A DNA stretch of 64,000 nt from Tahibacter amnicola. Lineage in GTDB: Bacteria > Pseudomonadota > Gammaproteobacteria > Xanthomonadales > Rhodanobacteraceae. The stretch lies in contig NZ_CP104694.1 of the NCBI RefSeq assembly GCF_025398735.1, positions 2,381,001-2,445,000 of the forward strand, in the 5' to 3' direction. Both the position numbers and the translations under genes were made by a program. Below are positions 24,626-33,961 of the stretch, one piece after another. Positions within the stretch are counted from its first letter, which is position 1. Each line of letters opens with the position of its first letter. Under the pieces are notes generated by a model. That model ran no database searches, was not told the origin of the DNA, and worked only from the letters and a program-made list of their open reading frames with translations.

Positions 24626-27454
24626 TCAGGGCTTGCTGATGGTGAGGCTGTAGCTGCCTGTGCCGGAGTAGTTCTTGACCCGGTACATGTAGTAGCCGAC
24701 AGCGCCGTTGTAGTTGATCGACTCGGTGGAGCTGGAACCTTCCGACGCGGCCACCTGCACCCAGGCGCTGCCGTTCCAGAAGTCCAGGTACAGGTCGAAG
24801 TCAGTACCTGCCGGGCCGGTCAGGCAGGCACGATGGGCGCCGGCGACGCTACTGTAGTAATAGCTGCCACTGGGCTGGTACTGGGTTTGCCCGTTCGCAC
24901 CGCTGAAGCTGCCGGAATAAGCGGTGCCTGGGCAGCCGCTGGTGCTGGTGACCGTCACCTGCCGCGTGATGCTGTTGCTCAGGCCGCCCGCGTCGGTCAC
25001 CGTCAGCTGCACCGAATAGGTGCCAGCGCTGGCGTAGGTCCTGGTCGGGTTGGTCAGCGTCGAGGTGGACCCGTCGCCGAAGTTCCAGCTGCGTGCCGTG
25101 ATGTTGTTCTGCGGATCGGTGGAGCTGTCGGTGAAGGTGGCGGTCAGGTTGCTGGTGGTGAAGCTGTAGTTCGCCGTCGGCGCGGTGTTGGAACCGCCGT
25201 TGAGCGTGACTTTCCACGCGCCGCGGCTGTAGGTGCCGGCGACCAGCACATGCGGCACGTCGTCGATCTCAAGATCCGTGACAACCAGTCCCAGTGGCAG
25301 GCCGGCGGAGAAGGCGATGAAATTGTCACCGCCGTCGGCGCTTTCGTACACACCGATATCAGTGCCCACGAAGATGCGATTGGGATTGAGCGGATCAATC
25401 GACACCGCGTTGGCGGGCACGTTGGGCAGGCCCGCGCCGACGGCCGTCCAGTTCGTGCCTCCGGTCGTGGAGCGGTACAGCCGCGCCGCATTGAAACCCG
25501 CACGCGTGATGAACACGCGCTGGCCGTTCTGCGGATCGGCGGCGATGTCGGAGATCAGGCCGCCCGGATAGTTGCCGGTCACGTCGGTCCAGGTGACGCT
25601 CGCGACGGCGGCGTCTGGCGTGGAGTAGACGCGGCCGCCGGTGGTGCCCACGAAGGTCGGCAGCATCACACCCCGTTGCATCGGGCTGAGTACTGACACG
25701 GTGCTGCCCAGCGTGTTGGAGATCGCCGTCCACTGGAACGGATTGGCCGACGTGATGCCGCGGAATACGCGGTTCGAGGCCACGAAGATCCGGTTGCTCG
25801 CCACCGCCAGCGGCGTCACCCAGGGGAATCCGCCTGCGGTGAGTCCGGTGGTCGGCAAGCTCGAGAACGAGTTGGCCGCGCCGCCCTGGGTGGAACGGAC
25901 GATATTGGGATAGCCCGAACTGGTGGGATAGCTCGACTGGAACACGATCGAGGTATTGGTCGGATCCACGGCGTTCATGAATCCGTCGCCGCTGACGTAG
26001 GTGAGATTCCACACGAGGCTGTTGCTGCGGCTGGACGAGGAGTTGTCCTGCGCGCCGCCGAAGACGATATCCGGATTGTTCGGATCGAGCGCAATATCGT
26101 AGAACTGGGTGACATTGAGGTTTGAATTCATGTTCACCCAGGAACTGCCGTTGTTATCCGTGCGCCAGACGCCACCGTCGCTGCCAATCCAGAAACGATT
26201 GGCGGTGTTGCGCGAATAGAGCACGACGTGCGTGTCCTGGTGCACCTGCTGCGCCGAACCCCAGCTGCTGGTGAGAATGCTGAAGGTTGCGCCGCCGTCA
26301 GTGGAGCGTGCCGGGCGGATCGTGCCGATCAGGATGGTGTTGATCTGAGTCGGGTGGACCGTGATGGCCTGGTTGTAGGAGCACTGGCCTTCGCAGGCTG
26401 AGCTGCTGCGCAGCTGCCAGGTGGCGCCGCTGTCACCGCTGCGGTAGACGTTCGATCCCATCAGGGCGTACAGCACGCGGCTGTCGCTTGGCGCCATGGC
26501 AAGGCGGAGGCGACTGCCGGAGACCGTCATGCCACTGCTGGAACTGACCCAGGTGGCGCCGCCGTCGGTTGATTTGTACACGCCGCCCCCGCCGGCACTG
26601 GCGTAGACCGTCGCTGTTCCCGGCACGAAGAGGATGTCTTCCACGTTGCCGTTGAGCGTGCGGGTCCAGGTCGTGCCGCGGTCCGTCGAGCGGAACAGGC
26701 CGGCGCCGGAAAGGACGCCGCTGCTGTTGCAGTTGCCCGCACCACCGGCCAGGACGACGTTGCTGTTGGTCGGTTGCACGGCGACGGCGTTGACGATCGA
26801 CAGCGGCATCGCGGTGGCGCCGGAGCCGTTCTTGGCGGTCCAGGTGGAGCCGGCGTCGCTGCTCAGGTACACGCCCTGGCCGAAGTAGCCGGAGCAGCCA
26901 CCGCCGTGGCGGTCGCCGGTTCCGACCCACACCGCGTTGGGCGAGGCGGGTTCGACGAAGATCGAGCCGATCGGCAGCGTGCCGACCTGGTCGAAGATCG
27001 GCGTCCAGGAGGCGCCGGCGTTGGTGGTTTTCCAGACGCCGCCGGCGGCGGAGCCGAAGTACAGCGTGTTGTCGTCGGTGGGGTGGGGAACCACGGCGTT
27101 GGGGCGGCCTGCGACGCGTCCCATCGTCCAGCTGCCCATCGTCATCGAAGAAGGTCCGAGCGCTGACCAGACCTCGCCGGCAGCGCGCTGGAGCCCCTCG
27201 TGCTGGCTTCGCTGCTTCTTGAGGTCGGCCGCTGCACCGGCGCGCAGCGTTGCTGCGTTCTTCACCCGGGAAAACTCGCGTGACTGGTCGAACCAGCGCT
27301 GGCGTTGTTCGATCTGCCAGCTTTCGTCGCGGGTCTTGCCGTCCTTGCCTTCGTACGCTTCTTCCTCGTACGCCCAGCCGGTGCCGGTAGCGGCTGCCAG
27401 GAACAATGCAAGCACAACACTGCCACGCCGTCGGAATGACGGATGCTTCTTCAT
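24626..27454 (-). CDS. Secreted BNR-repeat propeller protein with PKD domain
   Basis: This 942-residue exported protein has a signal peptide ending near residue 28 (TGTGWAYE). Several Asp-box/BNR repeats follow (SSDAGSTWTAK, STDRGTTWTRT, STDGGATWVSS, SGDSGATWQL), forming one or two sortilin-like propellers over about residues 90-690. A PKD domain comes next (ARSWNFGDGSTSTLTNPTRT, VQLTVTD), then a C-terminal pre-peptidase-type beta domain (DFDLYLDFWNGSAW). It probably binds or degrades polymers outside the cell; no catalytic residues are clear. The start has GGGGAGGAA upstream. Unlike three other secreted proteins here, it lacks the GFE-type tail. Confidence 0.88.
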   Translation of the reverse strand: MKKHPSFRRRGSVVLALFLAAATGTGWAYEEEAYEGKDGKTRDESWQIEQRQRWFDQSREFSRVKNAATLRAGAAADLKKQRSQHEGLQRAAGEVWSALGPSSMTMGSWTMGRVAGRPNAVVPHPTDDNTLYFGSAAGGVWKTTNAGASWTPIFDQVGTLPIGSIFVEPASPNAVWVGTGDRHGGGCSGYFGQGVYLSSDAGSTWTAKNGSGATAMPLSIVNAVAVQPTNSNVVLAGGAGNCNSSGVLSGAGLFRSTDRGTTWTRTLNGNVEDILFVPGTATVYASAGGGGVYKSTDGGATWVSSSSGMTVSGSRLRLAMAPSDSRVLYALMGSNVYRSGDSGATWQLRSSSACEGQCSYNQAITVHPTQINTILIGTIRPARSTDGGATFSILTSSWGSAQQVHQDTHVVLYSRNTANRFWIGSDGGVWRTDNNGSSWVNMNSNLNVTQFYDIALDPNNPDIVFGGAQDNSSSSRSNSLVWNLTYVSGDGFMNAVDPTNTSIVFQSSYPTSSGYPNIVRSTQGGAANSFSSLPTTGLTAGGFPWVTPLAVASNRIFVASNRVFRGITSANPFQWTAISNTLGSTVSVLSPMQRGVMLPTFVGTTGGRVYSTPDAAVASVTWTDVTGNYPGGLISDIAADPQNGQRVFITRAGFNAARLYRSTTGGTNWTAVGAGLPNVPANAVSIDPLNPNRIFVGTDIGVYESADGGDNFIAFSAGLPLGLVVTDLEIDDVPHVLVAGTYSRGAWKVTLNGGSNTAPTANYSFTTSNLTATFTDSSTDPQNNITARSWNFGDGSTSTLTNPTRTYASAGTYSVQLTVTDAGGLSNSITRQVTVTSTSGCPGTAYSGSFSGANGQTQYQPSGSYYYSSVAGAHRACLTGPAGTDFDLYLDFWNGSAWVQVAASEGSSSTESINYNGAVGYYMYRVKNYSGTGSYSLTISKP

Positions 27455-27965
27455 GACTGTTCCTCCCCGAACAGTGGATTTTTCTGGAGCCGTGCCCGTG
27501 CGGCCGAATGATCACTGATCCATCAGGCGATGGATGACAATGAGCCGAAGGCATGCTAGGCGAATCAAACGGGGAGTCCATGACGCATTGCGCAATAATC
27601 AGCGCGATGAGGGCTGTTTCTGAAAACTCTTGTGACCGGCGCTCTTCCTTTTCCGTAGCGTCCCGCGCGCTAGTGCCTGAGTTCCAACGGTTTCCCGCTT
27701 CTTCGTGGCGAGAGCGTCCGGTGGTTCTCTATGAGAAATGGCAATAAGTACCCACGCTTTTTCAGGGCACTTGCCGCTTGAAAGTGCGATGGCAGATGTG
27801 ATGGCCGTCACGGTCGGCTGCTCTCTCGACGCGGCCATCGCATTGTCGGTGCTATCGTCTCTCTGTTTGACTGTTCCGGGCATGGCGCAGGTCGTGCCTG
27901 GTTGCGGGGATCCGGCGTAACCCGCCGCGGCGCAGCTGCGCGATGGGAATTAGGGAGAAAGGGAC
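27455..27965. other. Long intergenic region without a gene
   Basis: About 511 bases separate two divergent secreted-protein genes. Small frames on both strands lack ribosome sites and family features. I see no tRNA, small RNA or strong promoter; only a TTGACT at 27867 resembles a -35 box, with no matching -10. Confidence 0.5.
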
Positions 27966-29339
27966 ATGTACTGTCGAGTGCGATTCGGGGCGGCAGTGTT
28001 GGGAATCTGGGCAGCGATTCCTGCGGTGTCATCCGCAGGCGACCGCGCCTTTGCGGTGGATATCCGTCGGGCGGATGCGGAGTCCGTGGATCATTACAAG
28101 CGTGCCGATGGCGTGCGCTGGTGGCTGGAACTGGGTGACGAGCTGATCGTCGCCGGTGACACTGACGCGGTCGCGCGCCTTGCACGAAACGCATCCGGTG
28201 CGCGTGATCTGGGCGAGATGCAGCCGGAGGACCTGGTCCTGCATGCCCGCGGGTGCGGCGATACCTCACCGCCGGCGGAACTGTGGGTCGCGGCGACCGA
28301 GTCCTTCGACCTGCTGCGGCGTCCGGTGGACGCCGCCCACCGGCGCGCCCTGTCCGCTGCGCATCCGGAGCACCTGGGTACGGCGGAGTGGGTGCCGGTC
28401 AGCCCTAACCAGGTGATCGCGCGGCAGTACCGGCTCGATCATCCCCGCGCGGATCCGCCGGATCCGATGGTCCAGCCGCTGGTGGACGCCGTCGATGCCG
28501 CTCGCTGGTTCCAGACCGTGTCGCAACTGGCGAGCTGGGACCGCTCCAGCTATTCCGAACAACTGGCCCAGGCGCGCGGCTGGATCGGACAGCAGTTCCA
28601 GGCACTGGGTCTGGTGGTGGCGGAGCCTGCCTTCAGCTTTGTCTACAATGGCAATACGGCGAATGTGAACAACATTGTCGGTCGCCTGGATGGCACGCGG
28701 CTGCCGGACGAATGGGTCGTCGTCGGCGCCCACTACGATTCGCGCAATGAGACCAATGGCGCACCGCTCACCACGCCCGGCGCGGACGACAACGCCTCCG
28801 GTTGCGCCGGCGTCATCGAAGCGGCTCGGGTACTGACCCGGTTCCGGCCGGAGCGCACGGTTGTCTTTGCGTGTTTCGCCGGCGAAGAACAAGGTCTGCA
28901 TGGCAGCAAGGCCCATGTCGCCGAGCTGACCCAGTCCGGCAACCTCGGCAAGGTCGTCGCCATGCTGAACATGGACATGATCGGCTGGTCGCCGGATGCG
29001 AACCTGGGCGTGTCGCTGGGTTCGACCAACGCGCCGCTGACGCAACGGCTCGCCGCCGCAGCGGCAACGTACGTGCCGTCGCTGGCCGTCACCACGACGA
29101 CCAATACCTGCTGCTCGGATCACATGCCCTACCTCAATGCGGGACGCCCCGCGGTATTGAGCATCCATCGCGGTGGAACCAGCTATCCCTCCTATCACCG
29201 CAAGACCGATACCCCGAGCAACCTGGGTGCCTATGCCAGTCAGGTGGGTGGAGCTATCGTCACGATGAACGTGGCGGCGCTGGCCGGGCTGAGCGGTGCA
29301 TCTGATCGCGTATTTGCCGATGCATTCGATACGCCGTGA
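27966..29339 (+). CDS. Second secreted M28 zinc peptidase, C-terminal ADAFD tag
   Basis: This 457-residue exported metallopeptidase is a paralogue of the product at 16330. A signal peptide (FGAAVLGIWAAIPAVSSA) is followed by the same N-terminal module (VRWWLELGDELIVAGD, HARGCGDTS). The M28 domain has GAHYDS, GADDNASG, AGEEQGLHGS, MDMIGWSPDANL and CSDHMPY. The ending is SDRVFADAFDTP, close to the LFADGFQ ending of the paralogue. It is expected to work outside the cell on peptide N-termini. A full-length ribosome site (AGGGAG) is 9-15 bases upstream. Both paralogues appear intact, so they may differ in substrate. Confidence 0.9.
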   Translation: MYCRVRFGAAVLGIWAAIPAVSSAGDRAFAVDIRRADAESVDHYKRADGVRWWLELGDELIVAGDTDAVARLARNASGARDLGEMQPEDLVLHARGCGDTSPPAELWVAATESFDLLRRPVDAAHRRALSAAHPEHLGTAEWVPVSPNQVIARQYRLDHPRADPPDPMVQPLVDAVDAARWFQTVSQLASWDRSSYSEQLAQARGWIGQQFQALGLVVAEPAFSFVYNGNTANVNNIVGRLDGTRLPDEWVVVGAHYDSRNETNGAPLTTPGADDNASGCAGVIEAARVLTRFRPERTVVFACFAGEEQGLHGSKAHVAELTQSGNLGKVVAMLNMDMIGWSPDANLGVSLGSTNAPLTQRLAAAAATYVPSLAVTTTTNTCCSDHMPYLNAGRPAVLSIHRGGTSYPSYHRKTDTPSNLGAYASQVGGAIVTMNVAALAGLSGASDRVFADAFDTP

Positions 29340-29354
29340 CGGCCCGGGGCGTGA

Positions 29355-29666
29355 TCAGTAGTAGATGATCCGGATGGCCACCACGGCCAGGACGGTCTGG
29401 ACGATGAGCGTCGCGCCCATGCCAAGAATGCCTTTGCCGATCGACATCCCCACCTGCGGTCCGATGGCCTTGGTGACGCCGGCAACGAGCAGGCCGCCGA
29501 TGACGGTGCTGAAGGTGTAACAGAGCACGCCCGCGACGATGAACCATGGCATCGCCTGGCGCTCACTCAGGCCGTTCAGGCCGATGATCAGGAAGAAGAA
29601 GAACAGCGCGCTCGCGGCCAGAAACACGAGGCCGACAACAGCGAAGAGGGCGACTCGGACGATCAC
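29355..29666 (-). CDS. Small membrane protein
   Basis: This 103-residue protein has about three hydrophobic helices: VALFAVVGLVFLAASALFFF at the N-terminus, a middle helix (WFIVAGVLCYTFSTVIGGLL), and a C-terminal one (LIVQTVLAVVAIRIIYY). The middle segment and the Gly-rich link look like an inner-membrane integral protein. No family is recognised. It converges on the M28 gene, 15 bases apart, and is followed on the other side by the NTF2-like gene 60 bases upstream on the same strand. Confidence 0.65.
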   Translation of the reverse strand: MIVRVALFAVVGLVFLAASALFFFFLIIGLNGLSERQAMPWFIVAGVLCYTFSTVIGGLLVAGVTKAIGPQVGMSIGKGILGMGATLIVQTVLAVVAIRIIYY

Positions 29667-29726
29667 GCATGGGCTCCGGCGGGTTTGGCCGAACCATAGC
29701 GGACATTGGCAGGCTCGGCCAGCCGG

Positions 29727-30197
29727 TCAGCGGGCGTCTGCCTCGCGGAGAAACCGGGCCAGCCCTTCGGCGGCCTGCCGGCGGACTTTCTGGCGCAGCC
29801 AGGGCGTCCAGCCGAGCAACAGCCCCGCCGGTCCCAGCGCCTGGCGTGACCAGCGCCAGAACGAAAAGGTGTCGACGTGGTCGACGATCTTGCCGTCACG
29901 TACGCGGATCTGTGCCGCGATGTCGTTGACCACGGGGCGTCCGGTGCTGCTGAACGTGTAGCGAGCCTGCCAGTTGACGCGACCGGCGTCCGGTCCGGCA
30001 TCGACGACATCGAAGGTCAGGGCGAGATCCTTGCCGCGCTGGCAGAGCATCGTCCACATCGCGCCGATCTCGTTGCCGCGCAGCTGGAATACCGGGTCGC
30101 GGAAGGTGGCGTCAGGCGCGTAGCAGGCAGCCATCGCAGCGCCGTCGCGACGTTGAAAGGCTTCGTAGAACGCGGTCAAGAGATCGGCGGTTTGCAT
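29727..30197 (-). CDS. NTF2-like (SnoaL-type) protein
   Basis: This 156-residue protein has the NTF2-like fold pattern: LLTAFYEAFQRRDGAAMAAC at the start, FRDPVFQLRGNEI, then strands NWQARYTFSSTGRPVVND and IRVRDGKIVDHVDTFSFWRW. Members are small cone-shaped binding proteins or isomerases of lipophilic molecules, and the cavity ligand cannot be predicted. About 30 Arg-rich residues after the fold are additional. It could be co-transcribed with the ABC exporter gene 118 bases further up the same strand, though the gap suggests separate control. Confidence 0.75.
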   Translation of the reverse strand: MQTADLLTAFYEAFQRRDGAAMAACYAPDATFRDPVFQLRGNEIGAMWTMLCQRGKDLALTFDVVDAGPDAGRVNWQARYTFSSTGRPVVNDIAAQIRVRDGKIVDHVDTFSFWRWSRQALGPAGLLLGWTPWLRQKVRRQAAEGLARFLREADAR

Positions 30198-30315
30198 GGC
30201 AGCGTAGCCTGGCGCCCGGGGGAGGCTATCGTCTCACGCTGCCGCGCCGCCGGCAGCGGTCCAGTCCGCCGGCGCGTGGCGGAAATCGCACCGCCACGCC
30301 TGCGACGTGCTGTGA

Positions 30316-32094
30316 TTACTGTGCGAACTGCAGCCGCGCCAGTTCCGCATACAGTCCGCCTTCCCGCAGCAGGGTTTCATGCGTGCCCTGCGCGACGATG
30401 CGGCCGTGATCCATCACGACGATCCGGTCGGCGCGCTGCACCGTGGCCAGCCGGTGGGCAATGACCAGGGTCGTGCGTCCCTGCATCAGGCGCTCGAGCG
30501 CGTGCTGGATTGCCGCTTCCGACTGCGCGTCGAGGTTGCTGGTGGCCTCGTCGAGCAGGAGGATCGGCGCGTCCTTGAGCAGTGCCCGCGCAATCGCGAT
30601 GCGCTGCTGCTGGCCGCCCGAGAGCCGTACACCACGCTCGCCCAGGTAGGTGGCGTAGCCCTGCGGCTGGCGTTCGATGAAGTCGTGCGCTTCGGCAGCG
30701 CGGGCAGCTTCGATGACGGCAGGCTCGGTTGCGTCGATGCGGCCGAAGCGGATGTTGTCCAGCGCGCTGGCGCCGAAGATGACCGTGTCCTGCGGCACCA
30801 GGGCGATTGCGCTGCGCAGGTCCTGCACAGGCAATTGGCGCAGGTCGGTCTGGTCGATCTGCACGCTGCCCTGTTGTGGATCGTAGAAACGCAGCAAAAG
30901 GTGGAATACGGTGCTTTTTCCGGCGCCGGACGGACCCACCAGTGCAACCGTCTCGCCGGGCTTCACGTGCAGCGTGAAGTCGTGCAAAGCCGGCGCATCC
31001 GGGCGGGTGGGGTAGCGGAATTCGACGTGGTCGAAGCGGATGTCGCCCGTTGCGGGAGATGGCAGTCGCGCAGCCGGCACTGTCGTGCGGATCTGTGGCT
31101 GTGTATCGAGCAGTTCGCCGATCCGTTCCAGGGCGCCCGCGGCGCGCTGAACCTCACCCCATACCTCCGTGAGCGCTCCGACCGAACCGCCCGCGACGAC
31201 GGCATACAACACGAACTGGCCCAGAATGCCTGCCTTGAGTTCACCTGCCAGGACTGCGTTCGCGCCCGCCCAGAGCACCAGCGTGATGGCGCCGAAGACC
31301 AGCACGATCACCAGCGCGGTCACCGCGGCACGCGCGCCGATGCGGCGCCGGGCCGTCGCCAGGGCGCGGCCGATGGCATCTGCATAGCGCCCGGCCTCCA
31401 CGCGTTCGCGCACGTAGGCCTGAACGGCATACATGGCGTTGAGCGTCTCGTTGGCGATGGCCGACGCATCGGCAATGCGGTCCTGGCTTTGGCGCGACAA
31501 CCCCTGCAGTTTGCGCCCGGAAAACACGATCGGCAGGACCACGACGGGAATGACCAGCGCGGCGTAGCCGGCCAGGCGCGGACTGGTCCATACCAGCGCA
31601 GCGGATGCGCCCACGAACATCGCCAGGCTGCGGATAGCCACCGACAGGCTGGAACCCACGACGGTCTGCACCAGCTCCGTGTCGGTTCCCAGGCGCGAGG
31701 TGAGTTCGCCGACACGGGTGGATTCAAAGAAGGCCTGATCGAGCGTCAGGAGATGGTCATAGAGCCGGCGGCGCAGGTCCGCGACGACGCGTTCGCCCAG
31801 GAGGCTGACGAAGAAGAACCGGGCGGCGGTCGCGATGGCCAGCACCAGCGCTACGCCAAAGAGAGCAAGGAAGCTGGCGTTGATGCTCGCGGCGCTCGCA
31901 TTGGCAAAGCCCGAATCGATCATGTGCCGTACCGCGACCGGCAGCGACAGCGTCGCTGTGGAGGAGAGCGCAAGAAATGCCAGCCAGCCCAGCGCCAGTC
32001 CGCGGTAGGGCCGCACGAACGGCAGAAGGCGTCGCAGCGCGGCCAGCGGGGCGGAACGGGGCGGCGGAGAATCCGCGCGGGGGGCATCCGTCAT
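30316..32094 (-). CDS. ABC transporter, fused permease and ATPase (MsbA/multidrug type)
   Basis: This 592-residue half-transporter has six membrane helices in about residues 20-315. The nucleotide-binding domain carries Walker A GPSGAGKST, Q-loop region ALVPQDTVIFGAS, signature LSGGQQQR, Walker B ILLLDEAT and the switch histidine VIAHRL. The domain is the exporter type, and a homodimer is expected. It could move lipids, peptides or drugs; nothing in the sequence identifies the cargo. The N-terminus is Pro-rich. The yigZ-like gene starts 46 bases upstream on the same strand. Confidence 0.9.
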   Translation of the reverse strand: MTDAPRADSPPPRSAPLAALRRLLPFVRPYRGLALGWLAFLALSSTATLSLPVAVRHMIDSGFANASAASINASFLALFGVALVLAIATAARFFFVSLLGERVVADLRRRLYDHLLTLDQAFFESTRVGELTSRLGTDTELVQTVVGSSLSVAIRSLAMFVGASAALVWTSPRLAGYAALVIPVVVLPIVFSGRKLQGLSRQSQDRIADASAIANETLNAMYAVQAYVRERVEAGRYADAIGRALATARRRIGARAAVTALVIVLVFGAITLVLWAGANAVLAGELKAGILGQFVLYAVVAGGSVGALTEVWGEVQRAAGALERIGELLDTQPQIRTTVPAARLPSPATGDIRFDHVEFRYPTRPDAPALHDFTLHVKPGETVALVGPSGAGKSTVFHLLLRFYDPQQGSVQIDQTDLRQLPVQDLRSAIALVPQDTVIFGASALDNIRFGRIDATEPAVIEAARAAEAHDFIERQPQGYATYLGERGVRLSGGQQQRIAIARALLKDAPILLLDEATSNLDAQSEAAIQHALERLMQGRTTLVIAHRLATVQRADRIVVMDHGRIVAQGTHETLLREGGLYAELARLQFAQ

Positions 32095-32139
32095 GGAAGG
32101 GCTCTGGAAGTCAGTCAGTGGTAATCGGGGTGGCGGACG

Positions 32140-32736
32140 TCAGTTCAACACACGCAGGACGCTGCGTCCGCGTGTGGCATCGGCAAGCAGGCGTCGCAGG
32201 TGTTCGACGCGATCTGCGGGCAACGCCAGGCGCAGGCGGACGCCATCGCCGTCGAAGGTGTCGGCCAGACGGTCGGCGTCCAGCTCCGACAGCCGCGCCT
32301 GCACCAGGGACAACGCCGCGAAGGGCAGGTCGAATTCGACTTCGGTCTTGAGCACGATCGGCACGCGCGGCGCCGCGCGCAGGCACTCGGCGGCGCTGCC
32401 GCCGTAGGCCCGGACCAGGCCGCCGGCGCCGAGCTTGATGCCGCCGTAGTAGCGCGTCACGACCACCATCACGCGATCGAATCCCTGGCCTTCAATGGCC
32501 TGCAGAATGGGTTTTCCGGCAGTACCGCCAGGCTCGCCGTCGTCACTGAATCGGTACTGCTGTCCAAGCCGATAGGCCCAACAGTTGTGGGTCGCCTGCC
32601 GGTCGGCGATCTGGTCGAGAAAAGCCAGTGCCTCCGCCGGCGAAGCGATCGGAGCGGCGCGGGTGTCGAAGCGGCTTTTCTTGATTTCCTGGCTGCCGGA
32701 AACAGGGTGGGGCAGTGTGGCAAGCGGCGCAGTCAT
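32140..32736 (-). CDS. yigZ: YigZ / IMPACT-family protein
   Basis: This 198-residue protein carries the UPF0029/IMPACT N-terminal domain with EIKKSRFDT, THNCWAYRLG, FSDDGEPGGTAGKPIL and VMVVVTRYYGGIKLG, followed by a smaller ferredoxin-like C-terminal part. The family is present across bacteria and related to eukaryotic IMPACT, which influences translation control; the bacterial role is not settled. The start at 32736 is the first Met of the conserved region; six residues could be added upstream. It follows the anti-sigma-like gene by 36 bases on the same strand. Confidence 0.85.
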   Translation of the reverse strand: MTAPLATLPHPVSGSQEIKKSRFDTRAAPIASPAEALAFLDQIADRQATHNCWAYRLGQQYRFSDDGEPGGTAGKPILQAIEGQGFDRVMVVVTRYYGGIKLGAGGLVRAYGGSAAECLRAAPRVPIVLKTEVEFDLPFAALSLVQARLSELDADRLADTFDGDGVRLRLALPADRVEHLRRLLADATRGRSVLRVLN

Positions 32737-32771
32737 CCGCCCATTATCCGGCAAAACGCCAGACGTGACGC

Positions 32772-33961
32772 TCAGCGGATATCGCGCAGGTCCGCCGGAA
32801 GGCGGGTCTTGGGGTATTTGCGACGGAATTGCGCCAGGTTGGCCTTGGCCTCGTCGACCCGGCCCGCCTGGATGAGTTCGCGGATCCGGGCCAGCCAGGC
32901 GTCCGGTTCGAGCTGCGCGTTGCGGCGGAGGGAATCGCCGGCGGACCCTTCCGGTGCCAGCTCGCCGGCGGCGTCATCGCGGCGTTTTTTGTCGGCCAGG
33001 GTGTCGGCGTCGGCCTGGTCAGCTTCCCGGCGCTGGATCCGTCCGGCGGCCGGCGCCGGCTCTGCCGGTTCGGGACGACGGGCGCCAGTGGCCAGCGCCG
33101 CCTTCCGGTCCACCGAATCGGCGGCGTCGGCGCCACGTTCCCGCGGAGCGGCCTGCTTGCTCTTCTCCAGGTCCGGGAAGGCCTGGGTGCCGCGTGTCGC
33201 ATCGGCGGCGGATTCGGCGGCGGTGCCGCCCAGCATGGCCTGTTCATCCTTGCTGACCGCCTCTTCCACCGGGGGGCGGTAACGGCGGGCGCTGCCGCGG
33301 GAGCCGGCGCTTCCGGTTGCGCGGGGGCTGGGGCTGGGCGCGGACGCTGGCCGGCAGCGATGCCCGGCAAGGTGTATTCGGTGACGCCGTTGGCTTCGGA
33401 CTTGGCGCGAACCTCGCGGTCCTTTGGAGAAGCCGGTTTTTCCTCGGCACGCGCGGGCGCGGCCGTCTGCCGCACGAGTTTGTCTTCTTTGGCCGCTGTT
33501 GCGGCGCGGGCTGGCTTGGCGGGCGGCTCCGGAACGAAGCTCTGGGGTTCCGGCGGCGGCGGTGGCGGCGGCGGTGCTGCTGCCGGCGCTGGCGCATCGT
33601 GAACGACGGCCGTGATCGGAACGACTTCGCGTTCGGCGCTGGCGGCCGCCGGAGCCTGGTAGCGGCTGGCAGACGGGCTAATGCCGTCCTTCATCTGCCA
33701 GGCGATGCCGGCGGTCAGCACGACACCGGCAGCGCTGCCCAATCCCACCAGCCACGCCGGACCCTTGCGACGAACCGGCACGCGGCGCAGCGCGGCGACC
33801 CGGGTCGGCTCCACCGCCGTACGCGCCAGCGCCAGGACGGCCGCATCGAGCTTGGCGTCGGGCTCGGCCTGGGGCAGCTTGCGGTACAGGCGCGCCAGAT
33901 CCGACTCCTCCCCGGCGAGGAAGGCTTCGAATTCGCGCTGGTTGGATCGTTTCTCAGTCAT
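32772..33961 (-). pseudogene. Anti-sigma-like membrane protein, frameshifted at a G6 tract
   Basis: The gene would encode 396 residues if one base were added. An N-terminal acidic and basic part (residues 1-65) could bind the sigma factor. A membrane helix (AWLVGLGSAAGVVLTAGIA) and a long Pro/Ala-rich periplasmic linker follow, then a C-terminal helical part with VDEAKANLAQFRRKYPKT. As given, the frame breaks at six C on the coding strand (33271-33276): PAVTAP continues as RWKRRSA instead of PVEEAVSKDEQAMLGG. Its start overlaps the ECF sigma stop by four bases (ATGA), so a regulatory pair is likely. Whether the break is real, switchable or a sequencing error is unknown. Confidence 0.8.

Noticed and set aside
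27599-27883. 94-codon minus-strand frame in the 27.5-28.0 kb gap
   Set aside because: No ribosome site, no family features, Lys/Arg/Ser-biased tail; more likely chance.
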